64,000 nt of DNA, from the NCBI GenBank assembly GCA_002749535.1, contig MZZL01000045.1, positions 38,083-102,082 on the forward strand. The letters are read 5' to 3'. A program made the position numbers and the translations under genes. Below the pieces are notes generated by a model, which saw only the letters and a program-made list of their open reading frames with translations, was not told the DNA's origin and ran no database searches. Below are positions 45,296 through 58,669 of the stretch, piece after piece; position 1 is the first letter of the stretch; the number at the start of each line of letters is the position of its first letter. The DNA comes from Apophysomyces variabilis (taxonomy: Eukaryota; Mucoromycota; Mucoromycetes; Mucorales; Mucoraceae).

Positions 45296-48001
45296 ATGCA
45301 AACACATAATTCACCCAGCCCAGAGCAAGACGAGGTTTTCCCCTCATCTACTCCTAATACAGTACGTATCGACTATTGTAATCTCTTGCTGCTAACCTGT
45401 CCATTCCCGACGATCTGTAGCAGATCACATACCGTAGCAAGTCAATATTGACACAGAAACCGACTTATATACCCTCGGAAAGACCAGCAGGCCAAAAACA
45501 AAAAGGAACACCTATTGCAGTACCAACCAATGTGGGTAGTCATATAGATCGTAAAATCTCGGACTAATCCTGTTATTAGAAATCTTCAAACGTTGCCATT
45601 GGAAACATTTTTAAAGGCAACTCCATTGTGCGCCGACATGAAACTAGTAATACCGCATTACAACGATCAGTTCGTCGATCGAGTATATCCAACACGTCGT
45701 TATCATGTAAGCCAAGTTACCGGATTATCCGGTTGGCTAACGGCTTGGGATTTTTTCTAGATACAAGAAGAATGAAAGGTCAGGGAGAATCTTCTGTTAA
45801 ACGTAAAGCAGAGATTGTGGTATGTGTGCTCCTGCTATTAGTGGACCTGATCGCTTAATCTTTTTTTTAACTGAATGGTAGGATACCACAGTGCCAAAGA
45901 CGAAACGCCCTCGTGAAGGTATAAGCGCAGTGGAGCTTATTTCGAGTGACGAAGAAGATGCAGGATGTATGTAGTCTTTTCTTCATTGAATGCTACTGAC
46001 AACCTTATAGTGGACAAAATGGCGAGCCGGAAGGCTATGGTATTGTTTCTTTAAGAAAAAAGGGAGCAACAATACATTAACACTTTTCTTGCAGAAACCT
46101 GTCATTGAAGAGCCTTTTAAAATCAAGAGCATGGATCATGTAAGAATGGCATGGTTATATCTATATCTTGATTTACTTGATTATTTCTACTTTCCAAGGG
46201 AGTGGGCAAATTCCTGAAGGACAATGTTTTGTCAGATACCAGCATATCCAACAATAACGTCCAGAAAAAAGAACGAAAAAGACGGATATCGTACAGTCGA
46301 GATAAGATGAAGGATGCCGAAGAAAAGCAAGATCCAGAGCGCGAAAGATTTGTTTCTCTCTCACCTGTTCGTACTGAAGCTCTTATCGTTCCTACACGTC
46401 GAAGACCGTTAACCCTTTCGAAAAACACGGCAATTAACCTTGAAGAATCGGCTAATCAACCGTTCAAAATCCCAACTGTTGATGTACCGGGTGTCAAAGA
46501 CCAGAAAACCACTGATCATTTATCAAAAGAAGAAAGCACATCTGTGGAGGGGACAATGTCTACTCGTGATGATACACCAACGACAACGAGAGCAACGAAA
46601 GAAGCAGTAACACCGCGTGCAATATCTCTCTCACCTGTTCTATCACCTAGGCGTGATGAGGAAGACAACACACTGTAAGAATCAATGAATATGTGAGCAA
46701 ATTACATATAGGGATCTTACATGTCGATGGCTAGGTATGTTTCATACCCCTTTTCTGGCAAGGGAGCAGTGTCAGTGACGAAGCAAGACATATTGAGGTT
46801 GAAAGAAGGAGAATTCTTGAACGATACAATTATAGACTTTTACTTACGATGGTATGTGCAACTGTCATCTCATCGCATTCTAAATTCTATGGTAAATTTT
46901 CGCGTATACTAGGTTTTCCGATGAATTGGAGAAATCAAATCCGGAAGTTGCCAAGGATACACACATCTTCAACAGCTTTTTCTATAAACGCTTGACTCAA
47001 TCGAAATCTAAGTGAGTGCATACTTGGATAAGTACTGCATGTTGTCTTACGGAAACAGGAAGGACAAACTGTACAACAACGTACGCAAATGGACTGCTAA
47101 TGTGAACCTTTTTGATAAGAAATACGCTATTATTCCGATTAATGAGAAGTATGATTCTATCTGTTCGCTTTGTTACTGATGTTGTTTCGTTAGTTTTCAT
47201 TGGTATTTGGTTATCATTTTCAATCTAAACGCCTGTATCCGTGAAGATATATTGTCGCAAAGTTCCACATGTGAAGATCCTGTAAGTGAACAGATATTGT
47301 GCGGGAACGGAGAACATTTTATGTTTAATACACAATAATGCAGTCAAGAAACTCGCTGCGGTCGTCCGCAAGATTAGCAAATAAGCAGTCGTCAAGCAGT
47401 ACAAAAAAAAACGTTCTCTATGTTGACGTCGACAGTGATGCTGAGGATAATCAAGCTATTATGTACGTTTGCATGACTTCAAACCTCAAGTGATTTCGTA
47501 CGACTGATGTAATTCTTTAGGCCGTACATGTCAGTGCTTGACTCGCTTGGTGGTCGACAACGGAAATGCACGAAGATCCTTACAGAATATTTACAAGAAG
47601 AAGCAATTGAACGTCTCAGGATAGACAAGTCTCAATTTGTAGAGCCGAAATACGTTCCATCAAAGGTGAGCTAACTTGAAGCCCATCGTTTTGCTTATTG
47701 AGATATGCCCTCAGGTTCCTCAGCAAGAAAATGGTTGCGATTGTGGAGTCTTCCTTTTACACTTTGTTGAAATGTTTCTACATCAGCCAGGAAAAATAAC
47801 AAGGATTTTGTCGGTAATTTATATATTGCAATATCGAATCGTTTGGACATTTATACTTTTCTCTTATCATGTCAGAAACCATCAAGCTTAAATACCATTG
47901 ACATATGGAAGGCACATGAAGTGCAGCAGAAAAGACAAAATATCAGGGACCTTTTGCGTCAGCTGCATCATGACTTCGAATCATTAAAAGGCCCCAAATA
48001 G
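45296..48001 (+). CDS. SUMO-specific cysteine protease of the Ulp2/SENP6-7 type (C48)
   Basis: Removes SUMO and edits SUMO chains in the nucleus. Intron-rich, about twelve exons. The N-terminal half is disordered and Ser/Lys-rich (MQTHNSPSPEQDEVFPSS, KERKRRISYSRDK, paired SLSP sites). The catalytic domain begins near 46735: YPFSGKGAVSVTKQDILRLK, EGEFLNDTIIDFYLRW, HIFNSFFYKRL, KWTANVNLFDKKYAIIPINE, catalytic His in FHWYLVII, then an inserted Ser/Asp-rich loop of about 60 residues, catalytic Asp in MSVLDSLGG, and Gln/Cys in PQQENGCDCGVFLLHFVE. The insert between His and Asp is what separates Ulp2/SENP6-7 from Ulp1. Stop TAG at 47999-48001. Some small exon borders are inferred. Confidence 0.85.
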
Positions 48002-49815
48002 CATTTTCCATCATCATACCAATGCAGCAAGGATTTACCCGATTTAACACCCTAGTCTACGCATTTTTTTACCTATCATTCACTCTGTACTTATGCCCCA
48101 CTTTCCTTCCTTTTAATCTTTTGTACTATTTTACTTGTATTAGGTAAAAGGAAACAGGGCTGCAAGGAATGCAGCATATTCTGTGTAAATATACTCCACA
48201 TCATGCTCTGCTGAAAATAAAATGATTGTTCTCCATCCATCTCTATAGCGAGGAGACATTGTTTCTGTTAAAGAGAAAGGCACTCAGCGAACCTCATTTG
48301 CATTGCTTGTGATGGAAGACTTCCGAAGACTCTCATACAAAAAGTTGCAAAGATACGTAATGCTGTTGTTGATGTTTTTTTGGCTCATACTTGTGACTCT
48401 ATCCAAGAAATATCATAGAAGTCTAGTAGGATCATACAAACCGAGATCGCATTTCGCAACCATGATAACCATCATTGACATTAGGTAGTTAAATACAGGA
48501 TCCCACATATATTCTACATAGCGCCTTTCAGTACATATTGCACTACAATGCTAAGCAACCTTCATGGATCAAAGAGTCTGTGAGGGTACAAGTGGGATCC
48601 ATTGGACAAACCTGCAAGTCCAGACATATCTGCGACACGAGTTTGTCTCACCTTGCAGGCGCTAGAGCCCCCTGAGATGGTGTATACATGTCGAAATAGG
48701 GAACAGCTGCACAATGCTTTTTTCTTAGGGACGTTCCGGCATAAGCGATCAATTTGAGTTTGGATTGTGTCAACGCCACAAATCTGGTTATATCGTAGTT
48801 TTTGATCCTAACAATTAAACTTTTGTTGTTGCTGTTGTTGTCTTTGACGATGGGAGTGCTGTATGTTGAACTTTGATTTAATATTGGTGAGACTGAGAGA
48901 GGTTTCAACCCAGATCGCTTTGTGCTTACGAAAAAATTGAACCAAAGAAACGAATATCCAAGGTTACAACATGTATCACGGTTTCATGGAGGATTTATAT
49001 CAAGTATTTAAGTATTATCGCTATCATGAAAAAGGAGTAGTGTTGGTTTTGGTTTGTCTCAGTCGTTTAACTCCGTACTTATCCCGGAGTGGTTCTTTGT
49101 CTTCTTGGGGAACGTACATAGACTCGTACGCACGCACGCGCAATGCTTTAGAGCCCCTATCATTGCTTATTTTAGGGTAGGAGGCGAAGAAAACGAAGAT
49201 GGAATAAGCTAAATGCAGGATAATCCTTCCCGACGGTCTAATATCCTAGTATGAAGTGGAACTGCATGCTGTTTGTTGAACTTGCTTTCTTTTTTTTTTG
49301 TGAAATGTGGTACGGCATAAGGGACGATCTCTTTGTTCACTTGTATCTCAAAAGGTCGCGCATTGCTGCATAGATCGTACCCAAACTTTGACCCTTCGTT
49401 TCCTTTTTAGGGTCCCCTGATATTACCTTTTTCTTACTATCCATCATAACTAGTTCCAAATCAAACCGATCAAAGGCAAACTTCCCTTTTTTTCCCTTTC
49501 TTTCTCTATGTCTGTTGCTTAAACTTTTGGTCAATCTAGCGTCACGGTATCCTTATTTGTTTTACTTTTCGGGTTGGACTAACAGTATGGAATTCACCGA
49601 TTGGGTCAAGTTTGCATTCGATGGGCCAGGAGTGGTAACGACACACACCAATAAGATAGAACTGGCCTTCCCCGCATTTTTTGCTTGTGCTTTTGCTCTC
49701 TCATACAAACTGTTTGCTTCATCCTTTTCCTTTTCTTTTCTCTCTCTCTTCTCTCCCTCCCTCTCTATTTCTCTCTCTCTTTTGTTTCTTTTCTTTGTCT
49801 TACCGACCTATAATC
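48002..49815. other. intergenic and promoter of the Zn(II)2Cys6 gene
   Basis: No gene recognised. The last 100 bp (about 49720-49805) is an almost pure C/T tract, the usual fungal leader placed just before the start codon at 49816. Confidence 0.5.
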
Positions 49816-51978
49816 ATGCCAAAGAACGCCCAAAAGCCATATAAACGGGTTAAAGTAACTTTGGCATGCGTCGTATGTCGCAAGAAAAAAGTCAAATGTG
49901 ATGGTATCCAACCTTCATGTTCACGATGCCATTCTATGGGTTATCACTGCGAATACTCCAACCCTCCTAAAAAGCGTGGCCCCCCTAAGGGTCATGTCGA
50001 AGTGATTGAAAGCCGTGCAAGACGAATCGAATCTCTGCTTGGAAAAGACTATCGAGTGGTTAATTCAGGTAAGAAAAAAGAAAACAAAAACAATCATCAT
50101 TGAAAAGGAACTAATTAGAATGGAAAACAACGGATTATAACCGCTCTAATTCGTTATCACATCGCAACATGTTTCTAAGTCTTGTGGCCGGTGCCATTGA
50201 CGCGCTCAAGACTAGCTCGGCGGAACACTGTCTCATAGGATCGGCTGTATGTTAGCTAATTTTCTCCTCCCCTTATTTTCTTTTTATTTGTTTCTCTTTC
50301 GCCCCCTTCTTTATTATCCGCACCCCCTTTCTTTTTGCTCTGGTACAAAAAGAGGCAGAACACTGATAAGGTCCACTCTGTGATACCTCCTCTAGGGCAG
50401 CAATGGCATTAGGCACGATTTCCTTCCAAGCGCTATTCCTTCAGAGCAGTCTCTCGTTTGGCTGGATCACTTTTTCGAGCATTTTAACACGTTCTTCCCA
50501 ATCCTGTCACGACCACAGTTCATGTACGGTTGGATCCATGAGCCCGAAAAGATAGAGGCCTTGCTTTTATTGGCTATATATACAATAGGCTGCCGTTATG
50601 CAGAAGATATGAATTGCGAAGGAAGTCAATTGCTTTTCCGCCAATGTCAACACTATTTCGATGCTTTATCGAGTAATCGTGCTACTCTTCAGACAACCCA
50701 GGTACGCCAAATGGTGTTATAGGTTCAGACTGTTAATCATTTTGCATTCTCACGATGTAGGCACTGATTATCCTGTGTTGGTATGCTTTTCTCGTGGGCG
50801 ACATGCAAGAGCTCTGTTTCTTGAGACAAAAGCTAGTCCATTTCATCTGTCAGCTAGAACTTGGCACTGATCCGAAAGCTCATACGGATACTACTTGGAA
50901 TACAGAAATACAACGCAGAACATTCTGGGTGGCGTATGTCATGGACAGGTGGCTGGCAACTTGCACCGGTGAGCAACTCTTAACGGGTGATTACAACTGC
51001 CAGTGGCCACAATTGGAAGACAATCAGCTTTGTATGTTGGGCAATGAGAGCTGGACACAAGAAGAAGGTCCGGGCTATAGTTTTGAGCCAGCAATCCAGG
51101 TCATGACATTCAGGGAAATGATCAAACTCGCAGATATCCTTGGGGAACGGCAAATGGATCGGAGGGTAGCTGCATTGGTCGAGTGGCTGGTTCAATTGCC
51201 CGCTTACCTTGAATATGGCCCAATCCACAATAGCCATACTCCGTCACCGATGGCGCGAATCTTCCGCATGCTGTACTATACCGTTCAGATTCATATTCAT
51301 GCGCCTGCCGCTGAGGACGCAACAAAAATCCGTTCCAGCATTCGAACAACAGCAGCTAATACCATCATTCATATAGCCGAACAAATGCTCCGCGATCAAC
51401 AGCATAAATACCTTTACAATGCCTTTGGCTTGTCGGTGAGCCTTGCGTCGTCCGTTCACCTGAGCAATGTGCCATTGCCGGAAGATATGTCGGCAGCAAC
51501 CATCAACGTCTGCAATAGCTTGTGCATTTTGAAAGAGGCCAACTGCAGCCTTCTATCACCTATCGATTTTGGACATCTAGTGGATCGGTTCGTCTTTGAA
51601 CGATACGGTATTGACATGGAAAATCACTATGTTACAGCACGGAAGCAAATCAAGACCACTCTTACAGAACCAGTGACTCACTGCAACATATACGGTTCCC
51701 CATTCCTTCTAAACGGTTACTTCCATGACCCGACACGTATATATAATCCCTTCCAACCGTTTTATCCATATCTTTCATACGATTCACCTACCAGTCTCCT
51801 GATACCACCTTCTTCTTCATCGTCATCGTCAATAACCACACCTGTCGATTCTCTTGGCTCCTCCTCATCACCATGCTCTATTTTCTCACCTTACAATTCT
51901 CCAGACCTCCTTGGCGATGATAACCATGTTCATGTGGATGATATTTACGGCCTCACTATGCTAAACCAATTTTTGTGA
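49816..51978 (+). CDS. Zn(II)2Cys6 fungal transcription factor
   Basis: A nuclear DNA-binding regulator. Residues about 15-45 carry the binuclear zinc cluster CVVCRKKKVKCDGIQPSC with SRCHSMGYHC, matching the spacing CX2CX6CX6CX2CX6C, followed by a basic linker (KKRGPPKG). After two or three introns (donor near 50070, others near 50250 and 50701) comes the middle homology region (Fungal_trans): WLDHFFEHFNTFFPILSRPQ, LLLAIYTIGCRYAEDM, ALIILCWYAFLVGDMQ, RRTFWVAYVMDRWLATCTG. The C-terminus is Ser/Pro/Tyr-rich and acidic at the end, fitting an activation domain. The second exon (about 50153-50250) is less certain. Target genes cannot be inferred; no pathway cluster is adjacent. Confidence 0.87.
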
Positions 51979-52182
51979 ACATAATCTTGTTCAGCTATTG
52001 ACTTTTTCTTTGTTTTTTTTTCTTTCTCTATCTCTCGAGACGAGCAAACAAGCAAACACAAGACCAAAACAATATGCATTCATCAAAGTGTTATTTTCAT
52101 TTTTTTTTCTTACGCCGTTTCATTTAGGGAACATGCCAGAAAATGCAAATTTCTTTTCCTTTTTCTATTTTTTTTTCTTTTT

Positions 52183-52218
52183 CTCTTTCTCATTCTCTTT
52201 CTCATTCTCTTTCTCATT
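52183..52218. repeat. 3 x 12-bp tandem repeat in a pyrimidine tract
   Basis: Three units of CTCTTTCTCATT within a longer T/C-rich stretch after the Zn(II)2Cys6 gene. It yields a false hydrophobic frame at 51998-52318. Confidence 0.85.
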
Positions 52219-52881
52219 CCATCTTCTTGTTTTCCCTATGGTCTCTTTTCTCTTTTTCTTGTACATATGGTCTATTGGTCATAAATTCAACCCCGTTCAA
52301 TTAGTCCACCATGCCTAATAAAAGAAACACATGCATTGTTCATCATATTTCACCTGTTTATGGAAAGACAAACAAAGACCAAGTTTTGTATAGAAAGTTT
52401 TTTCAATGAAGGTGAGAGAATCCGAATAGTTCGTGATCGCATCGAAAACCATATAGATTCCACTCAGCTATGGAAACTGAGTCTCTTCCATGTCTTACTT
52501 CGTAAACGGTAGCTATAGTTCTTCACAGCTATATGCTCTACAATGTGCCTATGTTCCTGCTGAATTGAAGTTTCAATTTCAAACTGTTTTGCAACAAAAC
52601 AATTTCGTTTATAATACGAGGTGTGATTGCTGATATCAACGTTATATGCAGGTTTTTTTTAACTTGATCACAAAATGCATTTATTCAAGGATGGATCGGA
52701 GTTGATACACCATGGTTACGGCGGGCCGAGCCGGGCTAATGAGTGGTGCGGCCATGGGAGTCTGACATTGGCAGCAGATGGAGGGGGCAAGGATGGCCGC
52801 GGCTTATGGGCTTGATGGAAGTGAGACTATGGGCAATCCTTCTCTTTCATTACATCTCATCCTTGAGGTTTGAAATAAAAA

Positions 52882-53816
52882 ATGGTAAAGAAAAGGGAAA
52901 TGGATGGATGGACAAGGGTAGATGGAAGATATTAACGAATGGTTTCCAAAATTGCGGATAGCCTCCGGCCAAGAAGTCTACTGGCAAGAAAGTTGCTCCC
53001 GCTCCCTACCCCATCAAGGGCAAGCAGACCGCTAAGGCTCCTGCCAACCCTTTGATTGAGAAGCGTCCCAGAAACTTCGGCATTGGTAAAGTTTCTTATT
53101 TCAAGGGAGGATAACACATCAGAACTGACAAAATAAATGTAGGTCAGGACATTCAACCCAAGCGCGATGTCTCTCGTTTCGTCAAGTGGCCCGCATACAT
53201 TCGTCTTCAGCGCCAGAAGAAGATTTTGTACCAGCGTTTGAAGGTTCCTCCCTCCATCAACCAATTCACCAAGGTGTTGGACAAGAACACTGCCACCCAG
53301 CTCTTCAAGTTGGCCAACAAGTACCGCCCTGAGACCAAGGCTGAGAAGAAGACCCGTCTTCGTGCCGCTGCCGCTCTCAAGGCTGAGAAGAAGGAGGTTC
53401 CCAAGACCGAGAAGCCCGTCGTTGTGAAGTATGGTATCAACCACATCACCGCCTTGGTCGAATCCAAGAAGGCTCAGTTGGTTGTGATTGCCGACGATGT
53501 CGACCCCATCGAATTGGTCTTGTGGTTGCCCGCTCTTTGCCGCAAGATGGGTGTTCCTTACTGTATTGTCAAGGGTAAGGCCCGTCTCGGTACCGTTGTC
53601 CACAAGAAGACCGCCACCGCCCTTGCCTTCACCGAGGTCAAGGATGCCGACAAGGCTGAATTGGCTAACTTGGTCTCTGCTGTCAAGGCCAACTACAACG
53701 ACAAGTTCGAGGAGACCCGCCGTCAATGGGGTGGAGGTATCATGGGTGTCAAGTCCCAGGCTAAGATGGCCAAGCGTGCTGCTGCCGCTGCCAAGGAAAT
53801 TGCTGCTCGTCAGTAA
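52882..53816 (+). CDS. RPL8: cytosolic 60S ribosomal protein eL8 (L7a)
   Basis: Three exons: the bare ATG (52882-52884), 52962-53085 and 53143-53816. The protein starts [16 protein letters not shown]. It continues with [20 protein letters not shown] and [20 protein letters not shown], then the L7Ae-type RNA-binding core: [60 protein letters not shown], and a C-terminal MGVKSQAKM. It is an essential large-subunit protein near the exit side. Codons are strongly C-ending (AAG, GCC, GTC), unlike the neighbours, as expected for a very highly expressed gene. The one-codon first exon is inferred from a GTAAAG donor right after an ATG; a slightly different first exon is possible. Confidence 0.9.
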
Positions 53817-55285
53817 ACACATAAGAAAAGACCGTAATAAAAAAGAAATCGGATCATCTTTTTATTGTCTACGAACAAGGGTGGATTTGTTTGTGAGTCT
53901 GGATAGGATGGAGATATGTTGGATGGGAAGAAGAAGAAGAGAGAGAGAGATCGTCTCCTGGTAAATACTTTCTTGCAGATTGAGCGAAAAGTTTCCAATA
54001 TATTTGCGGAAAAGTGAAAGCATGCATTGTTGAGATATATATATATATGTGTGTGTATGTGTGTGTGTGTGTGTAGAGCAGAAAATGCATTGATGGCAAT
54101 GAGCGACAAATGATATCGTTTAATGTTTGAAGGCATAAAATGCTTTGTTTTAGTGACCTAGTCCATTTTCAATATAGTGGAACCAATATGATGAGCTGCT
54201 CCAAACGAAGAGAAAAAAAAGGAACCCATACTTGTCACAAATGGTTGATCTTTTTGGGTGTTCCTGATTTCTGGAGGATAGTGAGATTGTTCGGTTAGGA
54301 ACGATGCACTAGGGATCTAATTAAAGTGCTGAATTTAAAGTACAGACAGATTGACGAATGTCAAATGGATGGGACCAAAAGCTGTGTTCGAGTCGTACGA
54401 AGGTGGCACAACTTCATGAAGTTAGGTTGCGATGGGTGGGGGGAATGGAAACAGGAAAGAGGGGCTTACTCTCTCTCTCTTTGTTTTATAGTACCCCGCA
54501 GACTTGTTTGGCGTTTCCATGTCATTTAAAGCTTGTTTGTTGTTATGTGCCCATTGTCATAGTAAGGTTGTTTGACGCGTCAATAAAAAAAAATGATTCA
54601 ATTACTTTTTTACGCTCCCGAGGTCATTCCGTTTTGCAGCAACAGATATACGCAAAGGTAAGGGTTAAAATAAAAACAAACTAATGCACAGTATAAACGG
54701 GTGCGTGGACCCCAGGGACACAGGGCCATCGGGATAAGAACGTAACGATGCGCCTAGATAAAAAAAAAAAGAAAGAGTTCGATTCGCTTGTACATGTCGT
54801 TCTGTGCAACATGGATCTCTGTCGCTCTCTCTTTCTCTCTCTTTCGCGCTGTCACTCACTCACTCACTCTCACTCTCACTCTTCTCCTTTTCTCACTGGT
54901 AGAAAAAAATAGCTTCAATTTTGAAGCCCTCTCCTTCTCTCTCTTCTTCTTACTCTTTTTATATTTGGTTCTTCTCCTTCTCTTCTCTTCCCTCTCTCTC
55001 TATCTCTATCTCTTCTTCTCTGCGTTCTATCCTTCTTACATATATATATACAAACATATATATATAGATACATACACATATATACGTACATATATACATA
55101 TATATTTATACACCTCCTAAAAACTCCCTCTCTTTCTTTTCTTTTTTTGAGAAAAAGAAGAATCACTTTGTTACATCACGTAACTTGTTCTCTCCAGTCT
55201 CTCCTTTTTTTATTTCTTTTCTCATCTAACCCTTTCCCAACCAATCACTTCCTGTTAATCTTTTTTTAGTATCTTCCCATCTCTC
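53817..55285. other. intergenic with dinucleotide microsatellites; leader of the RasGAP gene
   Basis: Holds the (AT)n(GT)n tract at 54035-54074 and C/T-rich stretches at about 54820-54900 and 54925-55020, followed by (TA)-rich sequence to about 55110. No gene recognised. Confidence 0.55.
54035..54074. repeat. (AT)n followed by (GT)n microsatellite
   Basis: About seven AT and thirteen GT units with one interruption. Confidence 0.9.
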
Positions 55286-58200
55286 ATGGCTGATCGACGC
55301 AGTGGAATGGTTCAGTCATTTGGCTATCCGCAGACCTCTAGTACGATTGTTAGTCGAGCAGTGGCTGCAGCTGCTGCAAATAACCATCACTCGAGTAGAC
55401 GCACGGGTCGAGGCAGCAAACGATATTCCGTATCCGTCTTCTATTCTATGGCTGCCGAACAGGACGTGGAAGTAGAGGATGATCTTGCTCAAGGTGTGTA
55501 CCTCTCTGATCCTACTCCTTTTCTCCAATTGGACACGTTATGGCTACCTTTTGCTGATCCTTCTTTTTTTTCTTTCTTCTTTTCTCCAATCAAGCACAAC
55601 GTAAATTGCGCGAATTAAAAGCAAAAATATCGAGCCAGTCCAAAAAGAATTTTATCCGTGAACGTGATGTTCGTTTCCTTGATTCGCGCATTGGCTTGTT
55701 GATCCAAAGTAGAATGGCTTTAGAAGAGGTAAAAGAGATAAGCAAAGAGATGGAGAAACCAGCGTCATTTTGTATTCATAACTTTACTTTTGCTAAATAG
55801 CAAAGCGAAGTCGCGTCACGTCTCGAAGAGCATGATGAGGATAACGACGACCATTACCCAGATAACCGCAAAATGCAACAATACGGCAATTTATTCTATC
55901 TTCTCCAAAGCGAACCTCGACATATCGCCTCACTTTGTCGTTTAGTAAGACTATCCGAAATTGATACATTGCTGGAAACGGTCATGTTTGCCTTGTACGG
56001 TAACCAATACGAAAGCCGCGAAGAGCATCTCCTATTGACTATGTTTCAGGTAAGGAAACCGAAAAAAAAAAAGATTACAAGGGCGAGGAGATCTGATAAG
56101 GAAATGATCATTCGTTTGGGTGATTTCCAAATACAGAATGTCCTGGCTACTCAATTCGAGACTACCACTGAATTTGCTTCCCTTCTTCGAGCAAATACAC
56201 CGGTGTCCCGAATGATGACCACATATACACGACGAGGCCCTGGTCAATCATACCTCAAGTCCGTTTTGTCAGATAAGATCAGCCATTTGATTGAGCGCAA
56301 GGATGTCAATCTGCAAATCAATCCTCTGAAGGCAAGACACCTTCGTTTTGTCTTTATTGCTCACATACACACACTACACGACCGCAGGTATATGAGGAAA
56401 TTGTGGAACAAATGGAACAAGAAAAGGGTGATCTACCTCCAGATTTCCCGAAGAGTGTCACATCTGATATCGCCTCAGCCAATCCACAAGTCCAGGAGAT
56501 CATCCAACCTCGACTCGAAGCGTTGATGGAAATTGCAGATTCCTTCTTAAGCATTATCATTAGCTCTCTTGACCAAGTGCCTTATGGTATTCGATGGATT
56601 TGTAAACAGATCCGATCGTTGACCAAACGCAAGTATCCTGATGCCACTGATCACGCGATTTCATCCTTGATTGGTGGATTCTTTTTCTTGCGATTTGTCA
56701 ACCCAGCTATCGTGACTCCACAGGCATACATGTTGGTCGATAATTTACCCGGCAATAATCCCCGCACAACTTTGACATTGGTATCTCCAATAAGAGAAAC
56801 GTCGATTCTTCAAAGTAATTGGTAGGATTAACGTAAATTGATTTAGATTGCTAAGATGCTGCAGAATCTCGCCAACAAACCATCTTATGCCAAAGAAGCT
56901 TACATGATCCCAACCAACCCATTTGTTGAGAATAACAAAGAGCGTACCAATCGATTTTTGAACGAGCTTTGCGAAGTTGGAGACTTTTACGAATCGCTCG
57001 AGATGGATCAATACATGGCCTTATCTAAAAAGGATATCATGATCAGTATCACACCTAATGAAATCTATAACACTCAGGCCTTGTTACAACAACATATTGA
57101 TGTGCTCGCGCCAAAAGCCACGGATCATTTGCGCATCCTGGTGAACGAAGTTGGTACCGCTCCCCCTCAAGTTCCAAGAAAGGAAAACAAGCCTATCGAT
57201 CTGCCATTATTTAGTCGATGGGAGATGCCTATTCAAGGTAATATCTGCGGATCATCCTTTATTTGTTATGGAGCGATCTTTTCATCTAACTTGCGTTCGA
57301 TAATGTAGATCTTACAACTACGCTGATGTCAGAAAACAACATTACACAAAATGATATTCTATACATGGAGGCCAAGGCAATTTTTGTTCAGATAGTGCGT
57401 ACATTACCTTATCTTTCCCGTCCACCTTTGAATCTTCATCTGATTGCCGAAACGGCTGGTACCGCCAAGGATGCTCAGTTAGTACGTAAGGGGATCAAGG
57501 TCAAGGACATGCTAAAGGAGCTGGAAGAAGCTCAGGTGATCGATCGTCGAGACGGATACCGATTATTGGTAGAGGAAATTACCCAGGAGCTGGCCCATTT
57601 GGGTGACCTCAAAGTCAAGGTGGTGGAAGAGCTGCGATCGCTGGAGGCTGTGTATAAAACCATTCAGGATCACAACAATTACCTGAAAAGCCAACTGGAG
57701 AGTTACAAGGCTTATTTGCAGAATGTACGAATTCAAACTGGTGGAGGAGGAGCCAGTGATAAGACAAACAAGAAACAAGTTGGTATCGGCGTGGAAGTGG
57801 AAGGAAAGATGGTAAAAAAACCTGCCAAAAGCAATCACACCCAAGGTCCCTTCCGATTCACACATCAACAATTGGAAAAAGACGGTATTATTGCCGAAAC
57901 AGAAGTGCCAGACAACAGGTAACTTGCTTGTATAAACCGAATCTCGAACAATGGAAGCTTACCAAATGATTTGCCTGGTTTTTTATAATTTTGTTTCATC
58001 GAAGACGTAGCAATACGTACTTGACCATTACCTCTCCTATCCCTGGCACCTTTATCATTGCCCTCCATTATAGAGGTAAAAAGAAAATAAGGAATGCTAC
58101 AGGACGCTGGCTTATAACCATGTGTGTTATTTTTTTCTCAGGACGTGATAAGCCCATTCTGGAGATCGATCTTAAGCTGGATGATTTGCTCGAGAAGGTA

Positions 58201-58448
58201 ATATTTAACCCAAGCTACATCAGTTTTCGGTTATGGATTGACATCTTATTTTAAATCATTAGCAACAAGATAACGTTCAATTACTGGATTTGGAATATAT
58301 CAAACTCAACGTGACCAAGACGTTGCAATTATTAACCAAAACCTTCATGAACAGAAACAAGTAATGGGCCCACTCCTTTCGTTTCTAAGGGAGACTAACC
58401 AATGTATTTGTTCCTTATTTCTTTCTTAGGACTGGATTCTTCAGCTAA
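55286..58448 (+). CDS. Ras GTPase-activating protein (Gap1/IQGAP-type, RasGAP plus RasGAP C-terminal domain)
   Basis: Switches Ras off by stimulating GTP hydrolysis. About eleven exons, over 800 residues. A short disordered N-terminus ([16 protein letters not shown]) and a coiled part ([15 protein letters not shown]) precede the GAP domain: [41 protein letters not shown] (Arg finger in LLRANT), [20 protein letters not shown], and the hallmark [15 protein letters not shown]. Then come [20 protein letters not shown] and the RasGAP C-terminal domain with [19 protein letters not shown] and coiled coil ([18 protein letters not shown]), ending TGFFS. This matches S. pombe Gap1/Sar1-like proteins without IQ motifs. 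Convergent with TPS-TPP, with only 221 bp between the stops. Confidence 0.88.
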
Positions 58449-58669
58449 GGTTCTTGTTGTCGAAGAAAGAGAAAGCAAAGATCAAGAAGTTTTCTCTCTC
58501 CTACTCTAGTACTTATCCTTCTGTTTCCCCTCCCGTCTTTTTCTTTTCTTTAATAAGTGTTTCTTTCCTATCATCTCTTTTTTGTTATTATTTATCTTTT
58601 TCTTTCTTAATGGGTCTAGAGAACTGTGAAATTCCTCTTTTTATTCTTTTTTATTTCTTGTTTTTTTAA

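Noticed and set aside
52932..53822. 296-residue open frame on the minus strand
   Set aside because: It is the mirror of the eL8 exons; the C-ending codons of that gene remove stops from the antisense frame.
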